Assembly (NCBI GenBank): GCA_013299105.1
Contig: JAAFJY010000024.1
Coordinates: 43,787-107,786 of the forward strand
From: Chitinophagales bacterium
GTDB taxonomy: Bacteria > Bacteroidota > Bacteroidia > Chitinophagales > Saprospiraceae
Direction of reading: 5' to 3'
Length of the DNA stretch: 64,000 nt
The translations under genes were made by a program, and so were the position numbers. This document shows, piece after piece, positions 42,654-51,439 of this stretch. The notes below the pieces were generated by a model that ran no database searches, was not told where the DNA came from, and worked only from the letters and a program-made list of their open reading frames with translations. How positions within the stretch are numbered: position 1 is the stretch's first letter; every line of letters begins with the position of its first letter.

Positions 42654-43649
42654 ATGAAGCACGAAACAGCTATTCTACACATGCACCATTATTTCGAAAA
42701 ATTTGAAGCCTATCGCCAATCGCGTCCTTTTTCAGGGAACCCCGCTGAATTGTACGAACCCGTCAACTACATCATGGAGTTGGGCGGTAAAAGAATGCGA
42801 CCAATCCTCGCACTCATGGGCTACCACCTTTTTGAAGAGGACTACTCCCCTGCCCTACCCTTGGCTTACGCCCTCGAAATTTTTCACAACTTTTCACTGG
42901 TACATGATGACATCATGGATGCGGCCCCACTAAGGCGCAATCAACAAACTGTACACATAAAATGGAACAGTAATTTGGCAATTCTAGCTGGCGACGTGAT
43001 GTTAATTAAAGCATATGAATACTTATTGCAAATAGCTGAAAAAGAAAGAATTGTACCAATTGTTTCAGCTTTTAACCGTGTGGCACGGGAAGTATGTGAA
43101 GGTCAGCAAATGGACATGAATTTCGAATTGCGCAAAGACGTCAGCATTCCCGAATACATCCGCATGATCGAGCTCAAGACCTCGGTTTTGGTGGGTGGCG
43201 CTTTGGAAATGGCGGGCTTGGCGGCGGGCGCTGCTGATGCAGATGTACAGCGCTTGTACCATTTTGGCCGCAACATTGGCATCGCTTTTCAAATCCAGGA
43301 CGACTTACTGGACGCTTTTGGTGAAAAAGCCGAAGTAGGCAAACAAATTGGCGGCGATATTTTGCAAAACAAAAAAACCTGGCTCATCCTCCGCGCTTTG
43401 GAACTGGCCGAGGAACGAGTTCGCTACCGACTCGAAACCCTCATGAACCGTACCAGTGATGATCCTGCTCAAAAAATTGAAGAGGTAAAAGCTATTCTCG
43501 AGTACTTGAACGTCCCTGTTCTGGCCGAGGCAGCAAAAGCGGAATACCAAAAAGCGGCATTTGAGCAGCTGGAAGCGATTGAAGTACCTACCGAGCGCAA
43601 AAAAGCCTTGACAATACTTGCGGAATCGCTATTTTCACGTAAAAGTTGA
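42654..43649 (+). CDS. Polyprenyl (geranylgeranyl/octaprenyl-type) diphosphate synthase
   Basis: 331 residues. The first aspartate-rich motif is DDIMD (85-89, in FSLVHDDIMDAAPLRRNQQTVH) and the second is FQIQDDLLDAFG. GGKRMRP and the DxxLxxxKKT-like GGDILQNKKTWL are also present. The enzyme extends allylic diphosphates with isopentenyl diphosphate. The residues before the first motif would indicate chain length; by sight it resembles the GGPP/short-to-medium chain synthases of Bacteroidota used for menaquinone or carotenoids. It stands first in a plus-strand run of genes. Confidence 0.92.
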   Translation: MKHETAILHMHHYFEKFEAYRQSRPFSGNPAELYEPVNYIMELGGKRMRPILALMGYHLFEEDYSPALPLAYALEIFHNFSLVHDDIMDAAPLRRNQQTVHIKWNSNLAILAGDVMLIKAYEYLLQIAEKERIVPIVSAFNRVAREVCEGQQMDMNFELRKDVSIPEYIRMIELKTSVLVGGALEMAGLAAGAADADVQRLYHFGRNIGIAFQIQDDLLDAFGEKAEVGKQIGGDILQNKKTWLILRALELAEERVRYRLETLMNRTSDDPAQKIEEVKAILEYLNVPVLAEAAKAEYQKAAFEQLEAIEVPTERKKALTILAESLFSRKS

Positions 43650-43691
43650 GCAGTTCAATTGTTTTTTCTTCTGACAATATAAATTCACACC

Positions 43692-44600
43692 ATGCAAACC
43701 CGTCGTTTTTTTCTGCAAAACTCAGCTCTGGCTTTTGGTGCAGCGACCATTGGTTCAGATTTGCACTTGTTTAAAAATTTACTCGCTCCTGCGCATGAAA
43801 TGAAAACCTTGCGCAACAATGTGGGCATTTTCACCGAACGCGGCGGCACCATCGCTTGGATGATCGACAACAGTGGCTTGGTGGTGGTTGACACCCAGTT
43901 TCCCGATACGGTGGTGCATTTGATCGAGGAAATCCGCAAAAAAACCGATCGCAAGCTCGATTTGCTGATCAATACCCACCACCACGGTGACCACAGCGGC
44001 GGAAACCTCGCCTTCAAAGGCATGGTAGACAAAGTGCTGGCCCACAAAAACTCCAAAGCCAACCAAGAGCGCGTAGCCACGACCAACAAAACCGAAGACA
44101 AGCAGCTCTATCCCGATGCGGTTTTTGAAACTACCTGGTCGCAAAAAGTAGGCACTGAAACCATCAGCTTGCACTATTTTGGCGCAGCCCATACCAATGG
44201 AGATGCCATTGTGCACTTTGAAAATGCCAATGTGGTGCACTGTGGCGACTTGATGTTCAACCGCCGTTTTCCAGTGGTGGACAAAAGCTCGAATGCATCT
44301 TTGACCAATTGGATCGAAGTGTTGGGCAAAGCCCGCAAGACTTTTGACAAGGATACGCTATTTGTATTTGGCCACGCCGCCGAAGGTTTTCCGGTGCATG
44401 GAACCAAAGAAGACTTGGCGGCCATGCAGAACTACATCTCCAAATTGCTCAAGTACGCTAAAAAAGAGATCAAAGCTGGCAAAACCAAGGAGCAAATCCT
44501 GGCTGCCAAGCCCCAAAGCATCCCTGGCGCGGAGGAATGGAAAGGAAATGGACTGGAGCGCAGTTTAGGGGCAGCAATTGATGAGTTGGGTGGGAAATAA
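43692..44600 (+). CDS. Tat-exported metallo-beta-lactamase fold hydrolase
   Basis: 302 residues. A twin-arginine signal (TRRFFLQNSALAFGAATIG) begins the protein. The MBL motif NTHHHGDHSGG gives H96, H98, D100 and H101. Further ligands lie in HTNGDAIVHFENANVVHCGDLMFN and in FGHAAEG. It resembles the exported MBL-fold hydrolases related to quinoprotein relay or cyclase-type proteins rather than a resistance enzyme. It lies 42 bp after the polyprenyl synthase gene and is followed by a conserved-head hairpin. Confidence 0.88.
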   Translation: MQTRRFFLQNSALAFGAATIGSDLHLFKNLLAPAHEMKTLRNNVGIFTERGGTIAWMIDNSGLVVVDTQFPDTVVHLIEEIRKKTDRKLDLLINTHHHGDHSGGNLAFKGMVDKVLAHKNSKANQERVATTNKTEDKQLYPDAVFETTWSQKVGTETISLHYFGAAHTNGDAIVHFENANVVHCGDLMFNRRFPVVDKSSNASLTNWIEVLGKARKTFDKDTLFVFGHAAEGFPVHGTKEDLAAMQNYISKLLKYAKKEIKAGKTKEQILAAKPQSIPGAEEWKGNGLERSLGAAIDELGGK

Positions 44601-44601
44601 G

Positions 44602-44646
44602 GTTTGTACGTTTGCTAAACTTCCAAAGTTTGGTAAACGTACAAAC
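44602..44646. repeat. Conserved-head hairpin, copy 2
   Basis: A perfect 12-bp stem (GTTTGTACGTTT with its complement) carries a 21-nt head GCTAAACTTCCAAAGTTTGGT, identical to that at 41563 in 20 of 21 bases, although the stems are unrelated. It begins 1 bp after the hydrolase stop codon, in the same orientation to its gene as copy 1. Confidence 0.8.
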
Positions 44647-44710
44647 TTTACTTTATCAAAATTTCCAATCTCCCCTACCCTTTTGATCCAAACAAATCAC
44701 CCATCCCAAC

Positions 44711-45739
44711 ATGAAACGCACCCTTTGGCTGTTTTTGATTTTTTTGTTGCTTGGCGGCGGCACGCTCTGGTATCTTCAACAAAACCGCGAAGATGACCTC
44801 ATGCGTGGCTTGCGGGCAGAACGCAATTTTGCCACCCCTGACATCGATCAAATCCAAAAAATTGTCGTTTACCACCGCGACGGAGAGACCATTCGCCTGC
44901 AAAGGCAAAAAGGTTTTTGGCAGTACAATGACAAGTATAAAGTCCGCCCCAATGTGATGGTCAACCTGCTGGATGCCGTCAAAAGGATGGAAATTAAGTA
45001 CAAGCCCTCCAAAGCTGCGGTGCCCAATATGGTCAAAAACTTGGCGGGCGAAGGCATCAAAGTAGAGTTGTACGATGGTTTGAACAACATCATCAAAGCA
45101 TATTATATAGGTGGTTCTACCCCCGATGAACGGGGCACTTACCTAATCATGGACGGTTTTGACCAGCCTTTCGTGGGGCATATCCCCAGTTGGGAGGGCA
45201 ATCTGCGCATGAGATTTGAACTCAAAGGTGAAGACTGGAAGGACAAGACTGTTTTTGGTGAAAGTCTACTGGCCATCAAAACTGTCAGCGTGGAATATCC
45301 CAAGCTTCGCAATCGCTCATTCAAGTTGAATAAACTGAAAAATGGCGCTTACGAGGTCAAGCCATTTTATCCAACCACGCCTGAAATCAAAGCTCCTTAC
45401 CGCGAGGGCAGCGCTGAATCTTTTCTGGCTGGCTTCACCAGTTTGGTCGCTGAGGGTTTCGAGACCGAAAACGAAAGCAAGGATTCGATCCGCCAACTCC
45501 TACCCTTCTGCATCATCACCCTGAGCAATGATGCGGGCGAAACCAGGCAAGCCAAGTTGCATCCAATTTTTCCAGACCAATCCCTGGTGCTCGACCCTAA
45601 AACCGGGCAATGGACCCGCAATGAAAGTGGAGCGGTCGAGCGTTATTTTGCCGATCTAAACAATGGTGAATTCATGCTGATCCAGGACCGGGTGTTCAAA
45701 AAAGTCTTGCGGGGCTATGAATATTTCTTTGGGCGATGA
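44711..45739 (+). CDS. DUF4340 domain membrane-anchored protein
   Basis: 342 residues. A single N-terminal transmembrane helix (LWLFLIFLLLGGGTLWYLQQ) is followed by a DUF4340-like extracytoplasmic part, with repeated pattern IQKIVVYHRDGETIRLQRQKGFWQYNDKYKVRPNVMVNLLDAVKRM and later VSVEYPKLRNRSFKL. In many Bacteroidota DUF4340 proteins accompany ABC-type gliding or export machinery; no such genes are adjacent here. It precedes the amidohydrolase gene by 14 bp, so they may be co-transcribed. Confidence 0.8.
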   Translation: MKRTLWLFLIFLLLGGGTLWYLQQNREDDLMRGLRAERNFATPDIDQIQKIVVYHRDGETIRLQRQKGFWQYNDKYKVRPNVMVNLLDAVKRMEIKYKPSKAAVPNMVKNLAGEGIKVELYDGLNNIIKAYYIGGSTPDERGTYLIMDGFDQPFVGHIPSWEGNLRMRFELKGEDWKDKTVFGESLLAIKTVSVEYPKLRNRSFKLNKLKNGAYEVKPFYPTTPEIKAPYREGSAESFLAGFTSLVAEGFETENESKDSIRQLLPFCIITLSNDAGETRQAKLHPIFPDQSLVLDPKTGQWTRNESGAVERYFADLNNGEFMLIQDRVFKKVLRGYEYFFGR

Positions 45740-45753
45740 AAATTGGATGAGAA

Positions 45754-47310
45754 ATGGAGCAAATTTTCCACGGAGGGACGATAGAAACCATTGACGCAGG
45801 AAAAACACCTGCTTTGTGGGTCAAAAATGGACTGATTGCAGGCCGGGGCGCATTGGAATTTTTGCAAAAACAAGCCCATCCAGGCGCTGAAATGGTTGAT
45901 TTAGCTGGCAAAACCCTGCTTCCAGCTTTCAACGATGCCCATATCCACATCTGGAAAGTAGGCGACTTGCTGACTTACATGCTCGACTTACGCGGCGTAG
46001 CAAGCATCCGTGAGATGCAGGAGCGATTGCGGGAATTTGCAGTCAAAAATCCCACAAGGCCTTGGATTTTGGCCCGTGGTTTCAATGAAGCTACACTGGC
46101 GGAGGGGCGGATGCCTACTTACAAAGACCTGGATGAAATATTGCCAGACCGACCTTGTTACGTGATCCGCACCTGTGCTCACATTGCGGTGCTCAATTCG
46201 GCTGCTTTAAAAATTGTGGGGCCAATTTCCAATGTTCCTGAAGGAGGAGAAGTAAGGTCTGGTGGTATTTTTACGGAGACTGCGCTGGGCTTGGTCACCC
46301 GCCACATCTCTCCTACTGGCGCGGAGGCTTACCGCGAAATGATTTTAGCGGCCCAAGACAAAATCCTGGAACATGGGATTGCCGCCGCTACTGACCCCGC
46401 AGTGATGCCCGATTTGTTGAAAGTTTACCAGGAAATGGACCGAGCAGGTGAATTGAAAATCCGCATCAATGCCATTCCTATCCTGGTGCCCGACGGGGGC
46501 AGCACTCCCCTACCCTTTCCTGCATTTTACGAGTCTGATTTTTTAAAAGTGAACTGCGTAAAACTTTTTTCAGACGGTGGTTTGAGTGGCAAAACAGCGG
46601 CTTTGAAACGGCCTTACTTGGGCGGAAATGAAAGAGGAGTCCTAAGATTGGAGTGCGATTTTTTCCAAAATTTGGCCCTAAAAGCCCAAGAAGCTGGCTT
46701 CAAAATCGCCACCCACGCCATCGGTGACGCGGCCATTGAGCTCTGTTTGGAGGTTTACCAACGCCTTGATCGCTACAATTCAAAAGGCTTGCGGCATCGG
46801 ATCGAGCACCTTGGCCTCCCGGAAGCTATTCACCTTAAAAAAATGGCCGATTTGGGCACTTTTTGCGTTTCCCAGCCCATTTTTTTATACGAGCTGGGCA
46901 AAAATTTTCGGCAATACCTGCCAGAAGACTACTTGTCCCGCGTATATCCTTACCGCTCGGTTTTGGATGCTGGCGTGGGCTTAGCTTTTTCATCAGATGC
47001 TCCAGTGGTCAAAGATTTCAATCCACTCATGGGTTTGCAAAACGCGGTCTTGCGCCAGGACAACAGCAGACATGACATTGCGTCTTCGGAAAAAATCAGC
47101 CTTTCTGAAGCACTTCGCGCTTATACCCTTGGCGCTGCCGAAGCTGGAGATGACAAATTTGCGGGCACCTTGAGTACAGGAAATCGTGCAGATTTTGTAA
47201 TTTTAGAGCAAGACCCATACACTATATCTGCGGAGCAATTGTCGACCATCGTGGTAAATGAGACTTGGGTAAACGGATTGCGTCAAAAAAAGGTAAAAAC
47301 CAGTACATGA
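45754..47310 (+). CDS. YtcJ-like metal-dependent amidohydrolase
   Basis: 518 residues without a signal peptide. The barrel opens with QIFHGGTIETIDAGKTPALWVKNGLI and reaches the metal-binding LPAFNDAHIHIW (HxH present). It continues with VNCVKLFSDGGLSGKTAALKRPY (metal Lys region), FKIATHAIGDAAIE, HRIEHLG and AFSSDAPV. This is the YtcJ/N-substituted formamide deformylase family, which hydrolyses amides or related bonds. Its stop overlaps the ATG of the flavin amine oxidase gene, so a joint pathway is likely. Confidence 0.87.
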   Translation: MEQIFHGGTIETIDAGKTPALWVKNGLIAGRGALEFLQKQAHPGAEMVDLAGKTLLPAFNDAHIHIWKVGDLLTYMLDLRGVASIREMQERLREFAVKNPTRPWILARGFNEATLAEGRMPTYKDLDEILPDRPCYVIRTCAHIAVLNSAALKIVGPISNVPEGGEVRSGGIFTETALGLVTRHISPTGAEAYREMILAAQDKILEHGIAAATDPAVMPDLLKVYQEMDRAGELKIRINAIPILVPDGGSTPLPFPAFYESDFLKVNCVKLFSDGGLSGKTAALKRPYLGGNERGVLRLECDFFQNLALKAQEAGFKIATHAIGDAAIELCLEVYQRLDRYNSKGLRHRIEHLGLPEAIHLKKMADLGTFCVSQPIFLYELGKNFRQYLPEDYLSRVYPYRSVLDAGVGLAFSSDAPVVKDFNPLMGLQNAVLRQDNSRHDIASSEKISLSEALRAYTLGAAEAGDDKFAGTLSTGNRADFVILEQDPYTISAEQLSTIVVNETWVNGLRQKKVKTST

Positions 47311-48872
47311 AACAGCTACTTGCCAGCCAGTTGAGGGCTATTTTTCAAGCTGCTTTGCGCAACAGCGAAACCTCTTTTCAGCGGTCTCGCCGTGATTTTG
47401 TCAGGAATACAACCCTCTTGGGCGGAGCAGCAGCGCTTGGTAGTTCCAGCTTTTTGCCATCCACTGAATTTTTACAAAAAGCACGAATTGCGATCATAGG
47501 CGGTGGTATGGCTGGCTTGAATGCTGCCTTTTATTTGCGCAAAGCGAGCTTGTTGTCCACGGTTTATGAGGCCTCCAACCGGGTTGGCGGGCGCATGATG
47601 AGCGCGAAAAATGCGGCTGGATTTGGTTTGAGCACCGATTTGGGCGGGGAATTTGTGGATGGGAACCATGACGACATTTTGTCGCTTTTGCGAGAATTCA
47701 ACTTGCCTTATCTCGATTTGCGCAAGGATACGCCCAATTTGTCCAAAGTCTTGTTTTTTGGCGGAAAAATGCGCAGCGGCGAGGAGTACAGCCAGGCATT
47801 GAAGCCATTTGTAAAAAAAATGGCCAAGGACATGCTCAATTTGCCTCGAAAACTTGATGATTTGAGTTTTCGCGACTCCCAAAGCTGGGCCTATCTTGAC
47901 CAAATGAGCATTCCGGCCTATTTAAAAAACTTGGGCATGAGTGGCTGGCTGCTCGATTGTTTGTGCGGCATCATGAGCAGCATTTACACCATGCCCGCAG
48001 AGCAACAATCGGCCATCAACCTGTTTTTGATTTTTGGCAATGAACCCAGTGAGCCAGAAAGTGAAAACGCGGAAAAGAAAGAACATGCTTCCGCTGAATC
48101 CCAGTCTGAAATTTTCAAAATCATCGGCGGCAGCCAAACCCTTACCGACCGTCTTGCGAAAAAAGTGGAAGGCCAAATCAAAAAAAACCATCTTTTGACG
48201 GAAATCCGCAAGGACAATTCGCGCTACGTATTGAGCTTTGAGGAGAATGGACAACTTCAAAATGTGGTGGCGGATTATGTGATTTTGACCCTGCCTTTTA
48301 CGGCTTTGCGTAAAGTGAAAACGGTAGGTTTTGAATGGTCTGATAAAAAAGGCCAAGCCATTCGAGAACTGGGTTATGGCAATGGTGGCAAGTGTATTTT
48401 TGGTGTTAACGAGCGTTTTTGGCGCAAAAATGGCCTCAATGGCGGCTATACCTCCGAGCTCAATGCCCCTGGTGGCTGGGATAGCAGCCGGATGCAAGAC
48501 GGCAGTGTGGGCAGTTTAACGGTATTTGGGGGCGGTGTTTTTGGGGAAAAAGTGGCTACTTTGTCTCGATCTGATTTAGAGGCTTACCTGGTGCCAGATT
48601 TGGAAAAGTTATTTCCAGGATTCAAAAGCCAGTTGAATGGAAAAATGCAAAATTTCTCCTGGCAAACCTATCCATTTAACCTGGGTTCATACACCTCCTA
48701 CAAAGTGGGCCAATGGAACCAATTCGGAGGCGTGGAAAAAGAACCCGAAGGAAATTTGTATTTTGCGGGCGAGCACTGCGACATCGTTTTCCAGGGCTAC
48801 ATGAACGGTGCTGCGCGCACCGGAAGGCTGGCTGCTGAGGCGGTAATTGGCAAGGTAAAAGCCAATAAATAA
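47307..48872 (+). CDS. Tat-signalled flavin amine oxidase family protein
   Basis: 521 residues from ATG 47307, overlapping the preceding TGA (ATGA). A twin-arginine-like stretch SRRDFVRNTTLLGGAAALG lies near 27-45. The dinucleotide-binding motif RIAIIGGGMAGLNAAFYLRKA (60-80) and the GG motif NRVGGRMMS follow. The C-terminal FAD segment is NLYFAGEHCDIVFQGYMNGAARTGRLAAE. Monoamine oxidase-like enzymes oxidise amines or related C-N bonds. Coupling to the upstream amidohydrolase suggests amide cleavage followed by amine oxidation, though in different compartments if the Tat signal works. Confidence 0.87.
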   Translation: MKQLLASQLRAIFQAALRNSETSFQRSRRDFVRNTTLLGGAAALGSSSFLPSTEFLQKARIAIIGGGMAGLNAAFYLRKASLLSTVYEASNRVGGRMMSAKNAAGFGLSTDLGGEFVDGNHDDILSLLREFNLPYLDLRKDTPNLSKVLFFGGKMRSGEEYSQALKPFVKKMAKDMLNLPRKLDDLSFRDSQSWAYLDQMSIPAYLKNLGMSGWLLDCLCGIMSSIYTMPAEQQSAINLFLIFGNEPSEPESENAEKKEHASAESQSEIFKIIGGSQTLTDRLAKKVEGQIKKNHLLTEIRKDNSRYVLSFEENGQLQNVVADYVILTLPFTALRKVKTVGFEWSDKKGQAIRELGYGNGGKCIFGVNERFWRKNGLNGGYTSELNAPGGWDSSRMQDGSVGSLTVFGGGVFGEKVATLSRSDLEAYLVPDLEKLFPGFKSQLNGKMQNFSWQTYPFNLGSYTSYKVGQWNQFGGVEKEPEGNLYFAGEHCDIVFQGYMNGAARTGRLAAEAVIGKVKANK

Positions 48873-48907
48873 CTGTTCACAAACTTCTTGTTTTGAATTT
48901 TTAAGCG

Positions 48908-49930
48908 ATGAAACCACTGTTTAAAGTTGGCGACTACGTTCGGGTAAAAGACGGAGTTGAACTGGAAGAATTAGATGACCACTTTGCTGACAACTGGCAA
49001 GGCAAAGTACTAGAAATTGATGAAGAGAATGATACAGTTCTTATTCAACTGGACGCCCAAACGCTCGATTCCCTTACTGATGAGTACATGCGAGATAGTG
49101 TGGAGGAAGAAGGAGACTTCGAACAATACGTTTTTTTTATTGATAACCTTGAGCCCAACCCTGTGCCGCGTCGCGATACCGACAAGCTGCTGAAACAAGC
49201 CCTTGCAAAGGCGCAAGAAAGGTACGATGAAATTGAGGAGGAATACGAAGATGACGACGATGAGGAGGTGGACTTTGATCAGGAAGGAGTTGAAGAATTG
49301 CTAGAACAATGGATGAAAACGCCCCATTTCAGTGCCTTGCCGAAAGATGTGCAGGATATTGCAGAATTTGCGATCGAAACGTTTGCTGATTACGCATACA
49401 GGTACGAAGACGAAAACTTCCAAGATTGGTCGAAATATACGGTATATCAAATTTGCATCAATATTATCTCGCGTAAGGTAAGTTGTCCGGCACAAGAGAT
49501 TGGTTGGATGGCTGATGCGCTGGTAGCTTTTTTCGATTGGATGCACCTCCAAAAACTCCATCTCGACGCAAAAGAAATGAGGGATGAAGCGAGAAAGGTG
49601 AAACCAAGCATGCTCAAGATCGCCGCTGACCCCTCTCAATGGGACCCTGCCAAAAGCTTTTTGATGGGGGCAATCGACGCTGGGATTGATACCGATGACG
49701 AGGTGGCTATGAATAGGTATTTGGCGCAGGTTCAAGGGCAATCCTTGAACAGACTGTCTGCACAAAATGCCCTAAATCCTAAACCAGTAATGAAAGAAAG
49801 CCTATACAAAAATATCAGCAGCAATACCATGATTACCGTGCGTTACGAAAATGGTAAGCAAAAGACTGATAAATTCAAGCGCCTGGAAAAGGACTTGAGT
49901 AGCGGGAAATGTAAATTGGTGTCCAGATAG
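48908..49930 (+). CDS. Acidic KOW/SH3-like domain protein, first of tandem pair
   Basis: 340 residues. Residues 4-55 (LFKVGDYVRVKDGVE...WQGKVLEIDEENDTVLIQLDAQTLDS) look like a KOW/SH3-type barrel. A very acidic low-complexity linker (YDEIEEEYEDDDDEE) follows. A helical domain of about 130 residues then has FFDWMHLQKLHLDAKEMRDEARKVKP. The C-terminal strand pair is TMITVRYENGKQKTDKFKRLEKDL, reminiscent of tails found near SEC-C proteins. No function is known to me. The paralogue 54 bp downstream shares all parts. Confidence 0.6.
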   Translation: MKPLFKVGDYVRVKDGVELEELDDHFADNWQGKVLEIDEENDTVLIQLDAQTLDSLTDEYMRDSVEEEGDFEQYVFFIDNLEPNPVPRRDTDKLLKQALAKAQERYDEIEEEYEDDDDEEVDFDQEGVEELLEQWMKTPHFSALPKDVQDIAEFAIETFADYAYRYEDENFQDWSKYTVYQICINIISRKVSCPAQEIGWMADALVAFFDWMHLQKLHLDAKEMRDEARKVKPSMLKIAADPSQWDPAKSFLMGAIDAGIDTDDEVAMNRYLAQVQGQSLNRLSAQNALNPKPVMKESLYKNISSNTMITVRYENGKQKTDKFKRLEKDLSSGKCKLVSR

Positions 49931-49983
49931 GGCTGATTCGAATTTTTGCTAGCAACCTATTGTGAATTTTTTTATTTTTCTTT

Positions 49984-51009
49984 ATGAAACCACTATTTAA
50001 AATTGGCGACTACGTTCGGGTAAAAGATGGAGTTGAACTGGTAGGACTACCTGGTTATTTTGCCAAAAACTGGCAGGGTGAAGTAGCCGAAATTGACGAG
50101 GATAACGAAATGGTTCTCCTCGAATTGGATGCCCAAACCATCGACTCATTTACTGATGAGTATTTCCGCTACTGTATTAATGAAGAAACTGATTTTGTAG
50201 AGTATTACTTCGAATTCAGTGACATCGAACCAACCCCGGTACCGCGCCGTGATACGGACAAACTACTGGAACGGGTGCTTGAAAAAGCCAACAAGAGATA
50301 CTTTGAGCTAGATAAAGATTACTACGAAGAAGAAGAAGAAGAAGATGATGATGATGAAGATGATGTAATAGAAGGTCTGATGAATCAATGGTTCGAAAGC
50401 TCACAATTTAAAGCTTTATCAGAAGAAGTTAAGGATAAGGCAGACTTTGGAGTGGATGTATTTGCTCAATATGCCTTCAATTATGAGGGTGTAAATTTCA
50501 AAGATTGGACTGCGGATATAGTAAAGGCTGTTTGTACCGATTCGCTTCCACGAAAAGTAAGTGCTTCTGCAAATGATATTGGTTTCATGATGGATGCATT
50601 GGCTGCTTTTTTCGACTGGATGCACCTCAATCAACTGCACCCACAAGCTGAAAAAATGAGGGATGAAGCGAGAAAAGTTAAACCAATAACGGTTAAAATC
50701 GCTTCTGATCCCTCACAATGGGGTTTTGCCAAAAGCTTTGTGATGGGAGCAATGAATGCTGGGGTAGACATGGATGACCGAGAGGATGTAGACGCTTACC
50801 TGGCCCAGACGCAACTACAAGCCTTGAGTAGGCTCCCGGCTTCCAATTCTTTCAATCAAAAACCAGTAATGAAAGAAAGCCCCTATAAAAATATCAACAG
50901 CAACACTAAAATTACCGTGCGCTATGGAGATGGTAAGCTAATAACCGATAAATTCAAGCGCTTGGAAAAGGACTTGAGTAGTGGGAAATGTAAACTGATA
51001 TCGCGTTAG
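49984..51009 (+). CDS. Acidic KOW/SH3-like domain protein, second of tandem pair
   Basis: 341 residues, clearly a duplicate of 48908-49930. It has the same start MKPLFKIGDYVRVKDGVEL, the same acidic stretch (YYEEEEEEDDDDEDD), the FFDWMHLNQLHPQAEKMRDEARKVKP helix, and the C-terminal KITVRYGDGKLITDKFKRLEKDL. The central helical domain has diverged most. The region before each ATG is also similar (short AT-rich leaders). It probably arose by unequal tandem duplication. Confidence 0.6.
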   Translation: MKPLFKIGDYVRVKDGVELVGLPGYFAKNWQGEVAEIDEDNEMVLLELDAQTIDSFTDEYFRYCINEETDFVEYYFEFSDIEPTPVPRRDTDKLLERVLEKANKRYFELDKDYYEEEEEEDDDDEDDVIEGLMNQWFESSQFKALSEEVKDKADFGVDVFAQYAFNYEGVNFKDWTADIVKAVCTDSLPRKVSASANDIGFMMDALAAFFDWMHLNQLHPQAEKMRDEARKVKPITVKIASDPSQWGFAKSFVMGAMNAGVDMDDREDVDAYLAQTQLQALSRLPASNSFNQKPVMKESPYKNINSNTKITVRYGDGKLITDKFKRLEKDLSSGKCKLISR

Positions 51010-51018
51010 AGATGAATG

Positions 51019-51070
51019 AATCTCCAATGAGCATCAATTTTGTTCCAAAATTTAGTGTTCATTGGAGATT
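51019..51070. terminator. Two-tier hairpin after the tandem paralogues
   Basis: The outer stem AATCTCCAATGA pairs with TCATTGGAGATT (12 bp, perfect), and the loop contains ATTTTG-TTC-CAAAAT. It starts 9 bp after the second paralogue's stop. There is no T-run, so an RNA 3'-end protection or processing role is as likely as termination. The stretch 51071-51439 shows a small CGATGC-TGG-GCATCG hairpin and no gene. Confidence 0.5.
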
Positions 51071-51439
51071 ACTAGTACTTGTATTGTAAATAGTAAAAGC
51101 TTACCCCACTTACATTTCGGCCAAAAAAGGCCAATTTCCGCCCCCTCTTCGCCATTTTTTTGCGCCGATGCTGGGCATCGACTTCAAAAAATAGGCTTAA
51201 TGGGACTAAAATTGTCATCTTTTTTGTCTCGAAACCGTTGGGCTAAGTTTTTACTGTAAATATTTTATATTGCGCTAGAAATTCAGTCCAAATATTTATT
51301 TGTTTCCATTCCCATCATCAACTGCCTGTAACTGCTTGTTCTTGAAAAACAAAATGAAGTTAAAATACTCAATTTACACCCTGTAAATTGCAGTTATCTT
51401 CGCTGTAATTCACTCATTAAGTACACCTTCACTCACCAC

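Noticed and set aside
43692..44600. Metallo-beta-lactamase fold as an antibiotic resistance gene
   Set aside because: Tat export, general MBL motif and sequence style fit housekeeping hydrolases; no class B lactamase signature is seen.
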